From JAAYDS01 sp012729155 (lineage in GTDB: Bacteria > Chloroflexota > Anaerolineae > UBA1429), in NCBI GenBank assembly GCA_036774405.1, contig DAIPBO010000015.1, positions 1 to 64,000 of the forward strand: 64,000 nucleotides of DNA, written 5' to 3'. Below the pieces are notes generated by a model. The model saw only the letters and a program-made list of their open reading frames with translations. It was not told the origin of the DNA and did no database searches. Below, one piece after another: positions 1-6,988 of the stretch. Each line of letters starts with the position of its first letter. Positions within the stretch are counted from its first letter, which is position 1. A program made the position numbers and the translations under genes.

Positions 1-55
1 TGGAAATCGTGTACGGGGCAACCCGTCGCGGGTTCGAATCCCGCCCTCTCCGCCA
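1..55 (+). tRNA. tRNA-Ser(GGA), 3' part only
   Basis: The window opens inside the anticodon loop: T33, then GGA at 2-4, then AA. A long variable arm follows (the ACGGG/CCCGT hairpin near 13-25), as expected for class II tRNA-Ser. The T arm carries GGTTCGAATCC at 31-41, the acceptor 3' strand is CCTCTCC, the discriminator is G52 and CCA is encoded at 53-55. The 5' half lies outside the window. Confidence 0.9.
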
Positions 56-1139
56 AAGTAAAGCAGGTATCTGACCATGCGTGATGGTGTATGCCTCTGC
101 TCGGCTCGCCTGGGCTTGCTGACCGACGAATAGCTCTAGACCGCTCTCGACCGCTTCACCTTCGGTGGTCCATGCTCCGCCAGGCCCATCGCGGGGGTCA
201 ACGTTCGACAAGACCTCTTTCTGACCAGCACCTCCGGCGAGTGAGTGTTGCGCGGAGCGCCTCACTATGGCTGGCATTTCCCCGCCAAACGGTTCTTTGC
301 CCGGCTGCTGCACCACAGAACCCCAGTGCCGGTGCCTGGCCATATCTCCTCGAGTCCAGTGATGAGATCTTTGGCTGGAGCTATGTGCTTGTACCGCGTA
401 TGCCGTGGCTTACGGCTCAGCGATGAGCAGGGGCGCGGCGCGCTCTCTTTGGACGATGGGCTCGTCATCGCCGCGATCTTGGGCGAGGCATAATGGTCGA
501 TGGCGAGATCGAGATGCCGCGGCAGTTCGCTGGTGCGACAGCTCAGACCTGACTTTGACCAGGGCCTTTGGTGCGTCCTATCGTGCCACGAGAGCGAAGC
601 CCCCGATGCCCTCGCGGCTGGGCTTTGACGGACGGTCTGTGGTCTATAGGTTCCTCGATCGTCTCAGGTTCTGGCATTAGGGCCAGCGCGTAGGCGTCTA
701 GTGGGATCCGAAGCTGACGCTGCGTCGATGGCTTGAGCGCTGTACCCCGCTGAGGATGTGCCCGGCGCCTCTCTGTGTCATGGTCGAGGGCCCGCAGATC
801 CTGTCACGGCCTCTGCCTAGACGCTCGCGCACGTACGCCCCACGGTACACGCCCAGCGATTGCGATCGCCTCTGTCAGCAGGCGGCTCCGCAAGCGTGCT
901 CGCGCGTCGATAGGTCACCCTGGCTTGGCAGCGGTTCAGGCTCCATGAGGGCGCAGCCGCTACGTTCATCGAGATCGCCGAGGTCCCCGTGCTCACGGCA
1001 AGGCATCGGCAGCACCGACTGTCGCGTATCCTCCGCACCAACGTCACAACAGCAGAGAGCCCTCTGAAGGAAGACTCTCTGCTCTGCGTCAAGGCTGCAA
1101 TGATGGTCTCGCGCAGTTTGGCCAGAAGTGATGCTGCGC
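56..1139. other. Long stretch without a recognisable gene
   Basis: About 1.1 kb between the tRNA-Ser 3' end and the first secreted protein. Short open frames exist on both strands, but none has a convincing ribosome-binding site or a protein sequence I recognise, and the frames overlap one another. It may be degraded coding sequence. Its position directly after a tRNA 3' end would suit a decayed integrated element, but I see no integrase and no second copy of the tRNA end. Confidence 0.5.
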
Positions 1140-1619
1140 CTAGTCAGCTGAGGCGTCGTTTGATGGTCCGTCTTCGGTAACCCAGCTCACCAGGTAGCAG
1201 TTAGGCGTAAGGTCGGTGGTGAGGTACTTGAAGGCCACAAACCCGGTCGTTGTGACTTCATCACGAGAGACGCTCACCTCGACCCAACGATAGCCGTTCT
1301 TGGTGATGGTTTCCTCGAGATCGCCAATGACAGAGACTTGCTCTCCGCAACGCAAGACCATGAGCGTGTCGCCGCCGAGCCCGGCCTCTTCGCGGAGCCT
1401 CAACCCCCAGGCAGCCTTGACGGCATAGGCTGCTCCGGTCTCCTCCTCAGGCTCGACCTCGAGGGCGATCTCCTGCTCCACTTCTTCCTCGGCTTCGGCG
1501 TCAGCAACGACCTCGACCTCGGCCTCGGCCTCGTCCACATCTCCGTCTGCCAGAGACCACACGGGCGTCGCCAGCGCGATGAGCGACAACAACACGATAA
1601 AGGTGACGAAACGTTTCAT
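1140..1619 (-). CDS. Secreted SH3-like domain protein with acidic linker
   Basis: 159 residues, no named function. The chosen ATG at 1619 follows a strong AGGAGGAA-type site; the open frame extends 32 codons further upstream but that part lacks signal character. It begins with a signal peptide (MKRFVTFIV, hydrophobic core, VWS-LADG). A low-complexity Glu/Val/Ala-rich acidic linker (about residues 24-60) follows. The C-terminal domain (about 62-150) contains AAWGLRLREEAG, CGEQVSVIGDL and GFVAFKYL, the pattern of bacterial SH3 (SH3b-like) domains that bind cell-wall or extracellular ligands. It is a close paralogue of the protein at 2527-3229, with nearly identical DNA through this domain, so the two arose by duplication. 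The binding function is inference. Confidence 0.8.
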   Translation of the reverse strand: MKRFVTFIVLLSLIALATPVWSLADGDVDEAEAEVEVVADAEAEEEVEQEIALEVEPEEETGAAYAVKAAWGLRLREEAGLGGDTLMVLRCGEQVSVIGDLEETITKNGYRWVEVSVSRDEVTTTGFVAFKYLTTDLTPNCYLVSWVTEDGPSNDASAD

Positions 1620-1734
1620 GCTTCCTTCCTCCTGAGTAGATGCGATACCTTGCTGTGCAATGCGCAGCTTCGGGGGGAAAGCCGGCCAGTGAAGGCAGCG
1701 CCTCCTTGGCATCATGGCGTCCCGATGTCATTCG

Positions 1735-1765
1735 ATTATACACGCAAAGGGCTCGCCTGGGTCAA
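1735..1765 (-). promoter_or_regulatory. Possible promoter for the SH3-like gene
   Basis: On the minus strand, TTGACC (1760-1765) and TATAAT (1735-1740) are separated by 19 bp, about 115 bp upstream of the ATG at 1619. The -10 element is perfect but the spacer is longer than ideal. Confidence 0.45.
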
Positions 1766-1919
1766 GTCTGTCGCTCTTTTTTGCGGAATTGAACGCCAGG
1801 CTGGCGGCCTTTATGGCGTATGCTTGACATATCGCTATGATGGCGCGACGATCATCATGAGTGGTGGAGACAGTCGCGTCGCCACCTCGCCACGCTCACC
1901 CCTGTAGGAGAGAAGCGAA

Positions 1920-2411
1920 ATGGTCAGTCGGTCTGATTTCACACCAGAGGAATGGCAGCAAATCACGAGTGCGCCGCAGTTTGCATCGGTCCTCGTCGCG
2001 ATCGCGAGCCCCAGTGGCGCCGTGGGCGCGGTCAAGGAGATGATGGCCGGGTCAAAGATGATCATGGAAGCCATGCAGGCTGGCAGCGACAACAGCCTCA
2101 TCCAGGCGGTCGGGGCTTTCTTTGGCGAACTGGTCCAGAAGCGTGAAAAGGCTCCAGGGGTAGTGTTGAGCAAGAACAAGGACGAGCTCAAGGGCCAGTG
2201 TCTACAGGCCTTGCGCGATCTAGCGCAGCTTCTGACCGTCAAGGCGTCTGCCGAAGCAGACGGATACAAGGCCTGGATCTATCAGGCCGCTGTCAAGAGT
2301 GCCGAGGCGGCCAAAGAGGGCGGATTCCTGGGGATCGGCGGCGTCAAGGTGAATGAGGCTGAAACTGCTGCGCTCGCCGAGATCGCGGACGCGTTGGGCA
2401 TTACTGTCTAG
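1920..2411 (+). CDS. Conserved-looking hypothetical protein
   Basis: 163 residues that I do not recognise. The ATG at 1920 has an AGGAGAG site 8-9 bases upstream. There is no signal peptide and no clear membrane segment. The sequence is rich in Ala, Lys and Glu and looks mostly helical. A small Gly-rich turn (FLGIGG, about residues 138-143) precedes a helix that ends the protein. The gene lies between the two SH3-like paralogues on the opposite strand and is followed by a hairpin at 2461-2491. A cytoplasmic location is likely. No function can be assigned from sequence alone. Confidence 0.75.
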   Translation: MVSRSDFTPEEWQQITSAPQFASVLVAIASPSGAVGAVKEMMAGSKMIMEAMQAGSDNSLIQAVGAFFGELVQKREKAPGVVLSKNKDELKGQCLQALRDLAQLLTVKASAEADGYKAWIYQAAVKSAEAAKEGGFLGIGGVKVNEAETAALAEIADALGITV

Positions 2412-2460
2412 CGACGCCACTGTTGGCAGGTCAGAGTGCCTCATGTTGTGCGGAGGATGA

Positions 2461-2491
2461 AGCGAGAGCCTTCTTGCTGGAGGCTCTCGCT
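2461..2491 (+). terminator. Hairpin, probable terminator
   Basis: A perfect 11-bp stem (2461-2471 with 2481-2491) with a 9-nt loop lies 50 bases after the stop of the 1920-2411 gene and is followed by TTCCTTGTTC. The U-tract is interrupted. It may also end transcription of the convergent gene that stops at 2527. Confidence 0.6.
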
Positions 2492-2526
2492 TCCTTGTTC
2501 GGGGCGAACGTACTATGTCGCGTGAC

Positions 2527-3229
2527 TCAACGCCCGCCCGGCCCAACCGGTCCGCCGGGCCCACCAGGGCCGCCAGGGCCGCCGGGCCCACCAGGGCCGC
2601 CAGGTCCACCAGGGCCGCCAGGTCCACNNNNNNNNNNNNNNNNNNNNNNNNNNNNNNNNNNNNNNNNNNNNNNNNNNNNNNNNNNNNNNNNNNNNNNNNN
2701 NNNNNNNNNNNNNNNNNNNNNNNNNNNCAGGTCCACCAGGGCCGCCAGGTCCACCAGGGCCGCCAGGTCCACCAGGGCCGCCAGGTCCACCAGGGCCGCC
2801 GGGCCCACCAGGGCCGCCGGGCCCACCAGGGCCGCCAGGTCCACCAGGGCCGCCAGGATTCTCTGGTTGCGTGCACCAGCTTACCAGGTAGCAGTTGGGC
2901 GTGAGATCGGTGGTCAGGTATTTGAATGCTACGAAGCCGGTGGTGGTGACGTCATCGCGAGTGACGCTGACCTCGACCCAACGTAGGCCATTCCTGATGA
3001 TGCCCTCGTCCAGGTCGCCGATGACCGTGACCTGCTCGCCGCACCGCAGAACCAAGAGCGTCTCTCCGCTTAGTCCGGCCTTTTCGCGAAGCCTCAACCC
3101 CCAGGCAGCCTTGACGGCATAGGTGTTGGTGGCATCGTCCGCCGCCACTGGCTCATCAGCCGTGGCCCAGATGGGTGCCGCCAAGACGATGAGCGTCGAC
3201 AACAAGAGCAGTATCAAGAAACGCTTCAT
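2527..3229 (-). CDS. Secreted SH3-like protein with a (Gly-Gly-Pro)n tail, interrupted by an assembly gap
   Basis: It starts at the ATG at 3229 with a GGGGGG-type site. It has a signal peptide (MKRFLILLLL...APIWA), a short linker, and the same SH3-like domain as its paralogue (AAWGLRLREKAG, CGEQVTVIGDL, GFVAFKYL). After CTQPEN comes an uninterrupted run of Gly-Gly-Pro triplets. The run enters a 100-N gap and re-emerges, in the right phase, as more GGP triplets ending GPVGPGGR and a TGA at 2527. The visible flanks are 502 and 101 nt, together divisible by three, so the true gap should be a multiple of three. The placeholder of 100 Ns puts the far side out of frame. Glycine at every third position recalls collagen-like or polyglycine-II/polyproline-II helices. 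A role as a surface or matrix protein is inference. Confidence 0.75.
2530..2857 (-). repeat. 18-bp tandem repeat encoding Gly-Gly-Pro
   Basis: The repeat unit codes for GGPGGP (ggc ggc cct ggt gga cct on the minus strand), with small third-position variants such as ggg ccc. It flanks both sides of the assembly gap, which it almost certainly caused. The copy number is unknown and is probably variable by slippage. Confidence 0.9.
2628..2727. other. Assembly gap (100 Ns)
   Basis: Exactly 100 unknown bases, the usual scaffold placeholder, inside the Gly-Gly-Pro repeat. The real length is not known. Confidence 0.98.
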
Positions 3230-3732
3230 TTCCCCCCCTAGATGAGCAGACGCGATGCCACACCGTGCAACTCAACCTTGAGACAGAGGACCATCGGTCT
3301 GTGGCCATGATCTACGATGGAACACTGTCTCGACTTCAATTATACAGGAAACGCACATGGATGGACGACGAATCGGATGCCTCAACGTAAAAACCTGAAA
3401 GATGAGCGCCAAACATACCGTCGGTTTATGCCTGGCAGTGGCAACGACGGACACACTGGCAGCGGTTGTGGCGTCAGTGGTGTGCTGCTGCTTTGATATT
3501 TGCATCTATGGAAGAATCGTTGTATTCTACTGATGCGCTGGCTACGGCCGCAGCGCCGCAGTGAACTAGAAGCTCCGAGTTTCGTTCCCCGATCCTCTTC
3601 CGAGAGCGTCCAAAGACGAAAGCTCTGCCTCCAGGCCATCTGCACGGATCTCGTTCGCGACTGGACGTCCTCGCCAGCCCTAGGAACGATCCTTTCTCTT
3701 TCGGCCGCTCTCATCATGAAGGAAGCGATTCA
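3230..3732. other. Intergenic region between divergent genes
   Basis: About 500 bases with no gene I can support. It holds a TATAAT on the minus strand (3339-3344) suitable for the SH3/GGP gene, though no good -35 is present. It also holds a good plus-strand promoter at 3500-3528 for the RRM gene, leaving a leader of roughly 200 nt. Confidence 0.6.
3500..3528 (+). promoter_or_regulatory. Promoter of the RRM protein gene
   Basis: TTGCAT (3500-3505), a 17-bp spacer and TATTCT (3523-3528). Transcription would begin near 3535, giving a leader of about 198 nt before the GTG at 3733. Confidence 0.6.
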
Positions 3733-4020
3733 GTGAACAAGAAACTCTATGTTGGTAATCTCTCGTACGACACCACCAGCGCTGGTCTTGAGGCTTACTT
3801 TGGCCAGGCCGGTGAAGTCGAAGAGGCCGTAGTGGTGCAAGACCGTGACTCGGGCCGTTCGCGCGGCTTTGGTTTTGTGACTATGGCCACCGAAGAGGCC
3901 GCCGCCGCTGCCATCCAGCAGTTTAACGGCACAAACCTCGACAACCGCACCATCAAGGTCAATGAAGCGAACCCGCCCCGCCCGCGCGAGCCGCGTGGTG
4001 GTGGCTTTGGTCGCTGGTAG
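3733..4020 (+). CDS. RRM-type RNA-binding protein
   Basis: 95 residues with one RNA recognition motif. RNP2 is LYVGNL (residues 5-10) and RNP1 is RGFGFVTM (44-51), with the aromatic residues that stack on RNA bases present. A short Arg/Gly/Pro tail (about 80-95, ending RGGGFGRW) follows. This is the architecture of the small bacterial and cyanobacterial Rbp proteins, which bind single-stranded RNA and are often cold-induced. The start is a GTG with AGGAAG upstream; an ATG at 3717 is in another frame. The gene is monocistronic, with a promoter at 3500 and a terminator at 4097. The leader of about 200 nt could be regulatory, for example thermosensing or autoregulation, but this is inference. 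Confidence 0.92.
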   Translation: MNKKLYVGNLSYDTTSAGLEAYFGQAGEVEEAVVVQDRDSGRSRGFGFVTMATEEAAAAAIQQFNGTNLDNRTIKVNEANPPRPREPRGGGFGRW

Positions 4021-4096
4021 GCTGCTCTAGCCACTGCAATGTCTTACGGCGCGTTGAGGAGGCGCCTCTAGACAGCAGTCGGCCCGATGCAAGCAG

Positions 4097-4133
4097 GGCG
4101 GCACGCGGAGATCATCCGCGTGCCGCCTTTTTT
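4097..4133 (+). terminator. Intrinsic terminator
   Basis: A perfect 13-bp G+C-rich stem (4097-4109 with 4115-4127), a GATCA loop and six Ts (4128-4133) follow the RRM gene. Confidence 0.92.
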
Positions 4134-4161
4134 GCTATACGGCGCCGCTGGCTAGAGAACC

Positions 4162-5340
4162 TCAGGCTAACAGCTCGCTCAGCAATAGGCCATCGCGCGG
4201 AATGTACTGCCGCCACAGCGCCACCGATTCGCGCAACTCGCGCATGATCTTGTTAGGCGGGTCCATGCTAAGCGGAAAGATCTCGAGCGTGAGGTAGAGC
4301 GTCTCGCAGCGCGGTGGCAGGCCTGCGCTGGCCGGCGCTGCATAGCCGGCCGCCAACGCCTCGAGCACGCGCCGAGGCTTGATGACGCCTGTGGCGTTGT
4401 GCTCGGCAGTAAAGGGACTGTGAGCAGCATCGTGCCCCGTGCTCTGGCTGAGATGGATGATGGGCGAGTAGGGCCCCAAAGCCGTCAGCCAGGCATAGGG
4501 GGTGCTGTCACGCGGTTCTGCGAACATATGCGGGTAGTCCGCCAGTTGTGCGTCGAGTGCCGCCGCGGCTTCTTGCGGCGCCGCAACGCCGCGCACAAGT
4601 GCATCAAAAAGGTCATCCATGGTCTCGGGCCCGAGCCAGAGATCGAGAGGTTCGGCACCCTCTCTGGCTGCTGCGACAGCCGCTGTCAGCATGTCGATGG
4701 TGGGGCGGTAGCAAAGCGACTGCCCGCTGGCGTGGGTTACATCGACGGTCAGATAAAAGGGCACCCCTGCCGCGCGGTAGATGCGCCGCAGCAGTTCGGT
4801 CGAACCGGCGATGGTCCAGGGGGGCAGGTGTGGGCTGCGCATTTGCTCGAGGCCCAAAAACCCCGCGCCCACCTCAACGCCATAGCGGGCCAGGGAGGCC
4901 AGGTCATTCACCAGAGAGGCCTCGAGCTCTGCGTAGCGCGCTGGGTCGGCCAGCACCGGCTGCGAAATGGCATGACAGTAGAAGCCCATGCCGGCCCCCA
5001 ACTCGGCGGCGATGCGGGTCATCGGCTTGAGCCAGTCATCGCGAAAGTGGGCTCGTACGCGCGCATCGGTGTGGGTGAGCCCCAGGGTGACGTAGGTGCC
5101 ATGGCCAGAGTAGAGGTTGACCACACGCACCGCGTGTCTCTCTTCGGCCTCTCGCACCGCCGTAAGCCAATCGGTCATGGCGTCTGCTGGCAGGTGAAAG
5201 GGGTCGCAGTCGTTATCGGCGCTAGCTTCGACGCAGTTCAGACCCAGGTCATGGATGATGCGCGCCCAGTCGTCAGGGGCGACCCAGCGCTTGGACGCAA
5301 AGCAGTTGTCGATGGCGAGATAGATCCGTGGTGAGGTCAT
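4162..5340 (-). CDS. Sugar phosphate isomerase/epimerase-like TIM-barrel protein
   Basis: 392 residues. The ATG at 5340 follows GAGGAGC; upstream codons in the open frame overlap the promoter. The sequence resembles the xylose isomerase-like TIM-barrel (AP endonuclease family 2) superfamily. It has IYLAIDNCFASKRW at the N-terminus, NCVEASADND (Glu at the end of an early strand), GFYCHAIS and YLTVDVTHASG (Asp/His cluster likely to bind a divalent metal), and IIHLSQSTG near residues 295-303. Members isomerise or epimerise free or phosphorylated sugars such as tetruloses and ketohexoses. The exact substrate cannot be read from the sequence. The gene stands alone with its own promoter, divergent from the SRP RNA. 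Confidence 0.75.
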   Translation of the reverse strand: MTSPRIYLAIDNCFASKRWVAPDDWARIIHDLGLNCVEASADNDCDPFHLPADAMTDWLTAVREAEERHAVRVVNLYSGHGTYVTLGLTHTDARVRAHFRDDWLKPMTRIAAELGAGMGFYCHAISQPVLADPARYAELEASLVNDLASLARYGVEVGAGFLGLEQMRSPHLPPWTIAGSTELLRRIYRAAGVPFYLTVDVTHASGQSLCYRPTIDMLTAAVAAAREGAEPLDLWLGPETMDDLFDALVRGVAAPQEAAAALDAQLADYPHMFAEPRDSTPYAWLTALGPYSPIIHLSQSTGHDAAHSPFTAEHNATGVIKPRRVLEALAAGYAAPASAGLPPRCETLYLTLEIFPLSMDPPNKIMRELRESVALWRQYIPRDGLLLSELLA

Positions 5341-5374
5341 CGCTGCTCCTCGTCTACGAGCGTCACTGGCCGGA

Positions 5375-5403
5375 ACATAACACCCCCGCCGGCCGCCTGT
5401 CAA
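5375..5403 (-). promoter_or_regulatory. Promoter of the isomerase-like gene
   Basis: On the minus strand: TTGACA (5398-5403), a 17-bp spacer and TTATGT (5375-5380). It lies 35 bp upstream of the ATG at 5340 and back-to-back with the SRP RNA promoter. Confidence 0.7.
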
Positions 5404-5411
5404 GGCGACGC

Positions 5412-5440
5412 TTGACACCAGGGCCCGCCCGCGGTATGAT
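5412..5440 (+). promoter_or_regulatory. Strong promoter of the SRP RNA
   Basis: Perfect TTGACA (5412-5417), exactly 17 bp, then TATGAT (5435-5440). The predicted start at about 5447 coincides with the first base of the terminal RNA helix. Confidence 0.9.
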
Positions 5441-5446
5441 CGTTTG

Positions 5447-5714
5447 CGGTCGTGCTAGACGGGGAGCTAGCGGTGCCCTGTACCCGTAACCCGCTATAAC
5501 GGGGTTGAACTCCCTCTCTCGGCGCGGTGAGCTGGTTGTGTACAGACGCGTGCTGCGTTGATGGTTGGGTCCTGCGCGGCGCAGGCCTGTGAACCCCGTC
5601 AGGTCCGGGAGGAAGCAGCGGTAAGCAGACCCCTGTGGGTGACGTAGGGGCGCCTGGCCAGAGCAAGCTGGTCACCACAACTAGATGTCTGCGACAACAG
5701 AGGGTGCACGACCG
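5447..5714 (+). ncRNA. ffs: Signal recognition particle RNA, large bacterial form
   Basis: About 268 nt. The apical helix-8 core is present at about 5595-5625 as GTCAGGTCCGGGAGGAAGCA, the invariant Ffh-binding segment. The 5' part (GTGCTAGACGGGGAGCTAGC, then GGTGCCCTGTACCCG) matches the Alu-domain region of long SRP RNAs of Bacillus, Clostridium and Thermus type. The ends pair perfectly: 5447-5455 with 5706-5714. With Ffh it targets nascent membrane and secreted proteins to FtsY/SecYEG. A strong promoter and a terminator bracket it. Confidence 0.95.
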
Positions 5715-5724
5715 TTGAGTGGAC

Positions 5725-5752
5725 AGAGGCGGGCTGCCCTGCCTCTTTTTTT
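5725..5752 (+). terminator. Terminator of the SRP RNA
   Basis: AGAGGCGGG pairs with CCC-T-GCCTCT (one bulged T) around a 3-nt loop and is followed by seven Ts (5746-5752). The next gene begins only 12 bases later. Confidence 0.85.
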
Positions 5753-5764
5753 ATTGGTGGTGGT

Positions 5765-6988
5765 GTGAAGCGTATCATAGTGATCGGTGGGGGAGCGGCC
5801 GGCTTGATGGCCGCCAGCGCCGCTGCCTCAGCTGGGGCGTCGGTGCTGTTGATCGAAGGAACCAGCCGGCTGGCCAACAAACTGCGGCTGACAGGCGGTG
5901 GGCACGCAAACCTGAGCCACGAAGGCGATCTGTCGGCGCATTTGGCGCACGTGCCCCGAAACCCCGCTTTCGCACAGCCAGCCTTAGCCGCCCTGGATGC
6001 CGCCTCACTGCGGGCGGCCCTGGCCGCCTGGGGGCTGCCCACCGTGGCCGATGAGCAAGGGCGGGTCTTTCCGGCCACACGCAATGCCCATCAGGTGGCC
6101 GCGGTGCTGCGTAACCGTTGCCTGTCACAGCAGGTGGGCTTTCGGCTGTCTTCTCCAGTAGACCAGATACTGGTGCAGCAGGAGGCTGTCACTGGCGTGA
6201 GGGTCGGCTCTCACCAGATCACAGCGGGCGCCGTGATCCTGGCCACTGGAGGGGCGTCTTATCCCGAGACCGGCTCAGATGGCAGTGGCCTGCGGCTGGC
6301 GTCTAGCCTGGGCCACAAGATCACGCCTCTGCAACCAGGGCTGGTGGGGCTCCATGTGATCTCTGAGGATACGGCGCCGCTGCGCGGCCTCTCGCTGCGC
6401 TCTGTGCCGGCCAGCATCGTGCAGCAGGGGCGCGCCCTGGGCAGTCGACGCGGCGATCTGCTCTTTACTCAAGACGGCCTATCTGGGCCGGTAGTGCATA
6501 ACCTATCGCTGTTGCTCGAGCCAGCGCCGTGCCATGCCCAGCTTCACCTGCACCTCCTGGCGCTGCAGGGCTTTGACAGCGAGCAGGCGCGGCAGGTGGC
6601 GGCGGGCGCTGCTCAAAAGGCGTGGCACTCCCTGCTCTTGCCCAACGTACCCTCGCGACTGCAGCGGTATGTGGCCGAGCGGTTGGGTGTTAGTTTGGGC
6701 GCACCGTGGCGCTCGCTCGGCGCCGCGATGCAGGCGCGCATGCTGGCCCTGACCGAAGCGCTCCCCTTTGAGGTGAACGTGGTCGCACCGCTTGAGCGCG
6801 CCATGGTGACACTGGGTGGCGTAGATGTCACTCAGGTAGACCGCAACACAATGGCATCTCTGCTGGTGCGTGGCCTCTACCTGGCTGGCGAGGTGCTCGA
6901 CGTCACGGGCGAATCGGGTGGCTATAATCTGCAGCTGGCGTTTTCAACCGGCTATCTGGCCGGCCAGAGCGCGGTGGCGACGCTGTGA
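5765..6988 (+). CDS. HI0933/YhiN-family flavoprotein (FAD-dependent oxidoreductase)
   Basis: 407 residues with a GTG start. The N-terminus is a Rossmann dinucleotide-binding fold (IVIGGGAAGLMAA, residues 5-17), followed by KLRLTGGGHANLSH (the family's TGGGRCNLT-like motif). An internal ATGGASYPETG segment and a C-terminal LAGEVLDVTGESGGYNLQ motif (about 375-393) close the FAD site. This is the full plan of the HI0933/BaiN family, whose physiological substrates are mostly unknown; some members reduce steroid enones. The stop overlaps the GTG of the next gene by 4 bases (GTGA), so the two are translationally coupled. The family call is firm; the reaction is not known. Confidence 0.9.
   Translation: MKRIIVIGGGAAGLMAASAAASAGASVLLIEGTSRLANKLRLTGGGHANLSHEGDLSAHLAHVPRNPAFAQPALAALDAASLRAALAAWGLPTVADEQGRVFPATRNAHQVAAVLRNRCLSQQVGFRLSSPVDQILVQQEAVTGVRVGSHQITAGAVILATGGASYPETGSDGSGLRLASSLGHKITPLQPGLVGLHVISEDTAPLRGLSLRSVPASIVQQGRALGSRRGDLLFTQDGLSGPVVHNLSLLLEPAPCHAQLHLHLLALQGFDSEQARQVAAGAAQKAWHSLLLPNVPSRLQRYVAERLGVSLGAPWRSLGAAMQARMLALTEALPFEVNVVAPLERAMVTLGGVDVTQVDRNTMASLLVRGLYLAGEVLDVTGESGGYNLQLAFSTGYLAGQSAVATL

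Noticed and set aside
1824..1852. TTGACA promoter for the gene at 1920
   Set aside because: The TTGACA is perfect, but the hexamer 17 bp downstream is GACGAT, a poor -10. I left it out of the feature list.
2530..2857. CRISPR array
   Set aside because: The repeats are 18 bp, contiguous and coding, with no unique spacers. No cas gene is in the window.
2461..2986. Plus-strand frames with Gly-Pro-Pro triplets through the repeat
   Set aside because: Collagen-like GPPGPP on the plus strand is only the complement of the GGP repeat. The minus strand has the signal peptide, SH3-like domain and ribosome site in phase with the repeat.
3382..3717. 111-codon minus-strand open frame in the RRM leader region
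   Set aside because: No ribosome site or recognisable protein, and it overlaps a good plus-strand promoter and leader.
4399..5334. 311-codon plus-strand open frame opposite the isomerase-like gene
   Set aside because: The minus-strand protein has a coherent TIM-barrel sequence, promoter and ribosome site. The plus-strand frame has none.
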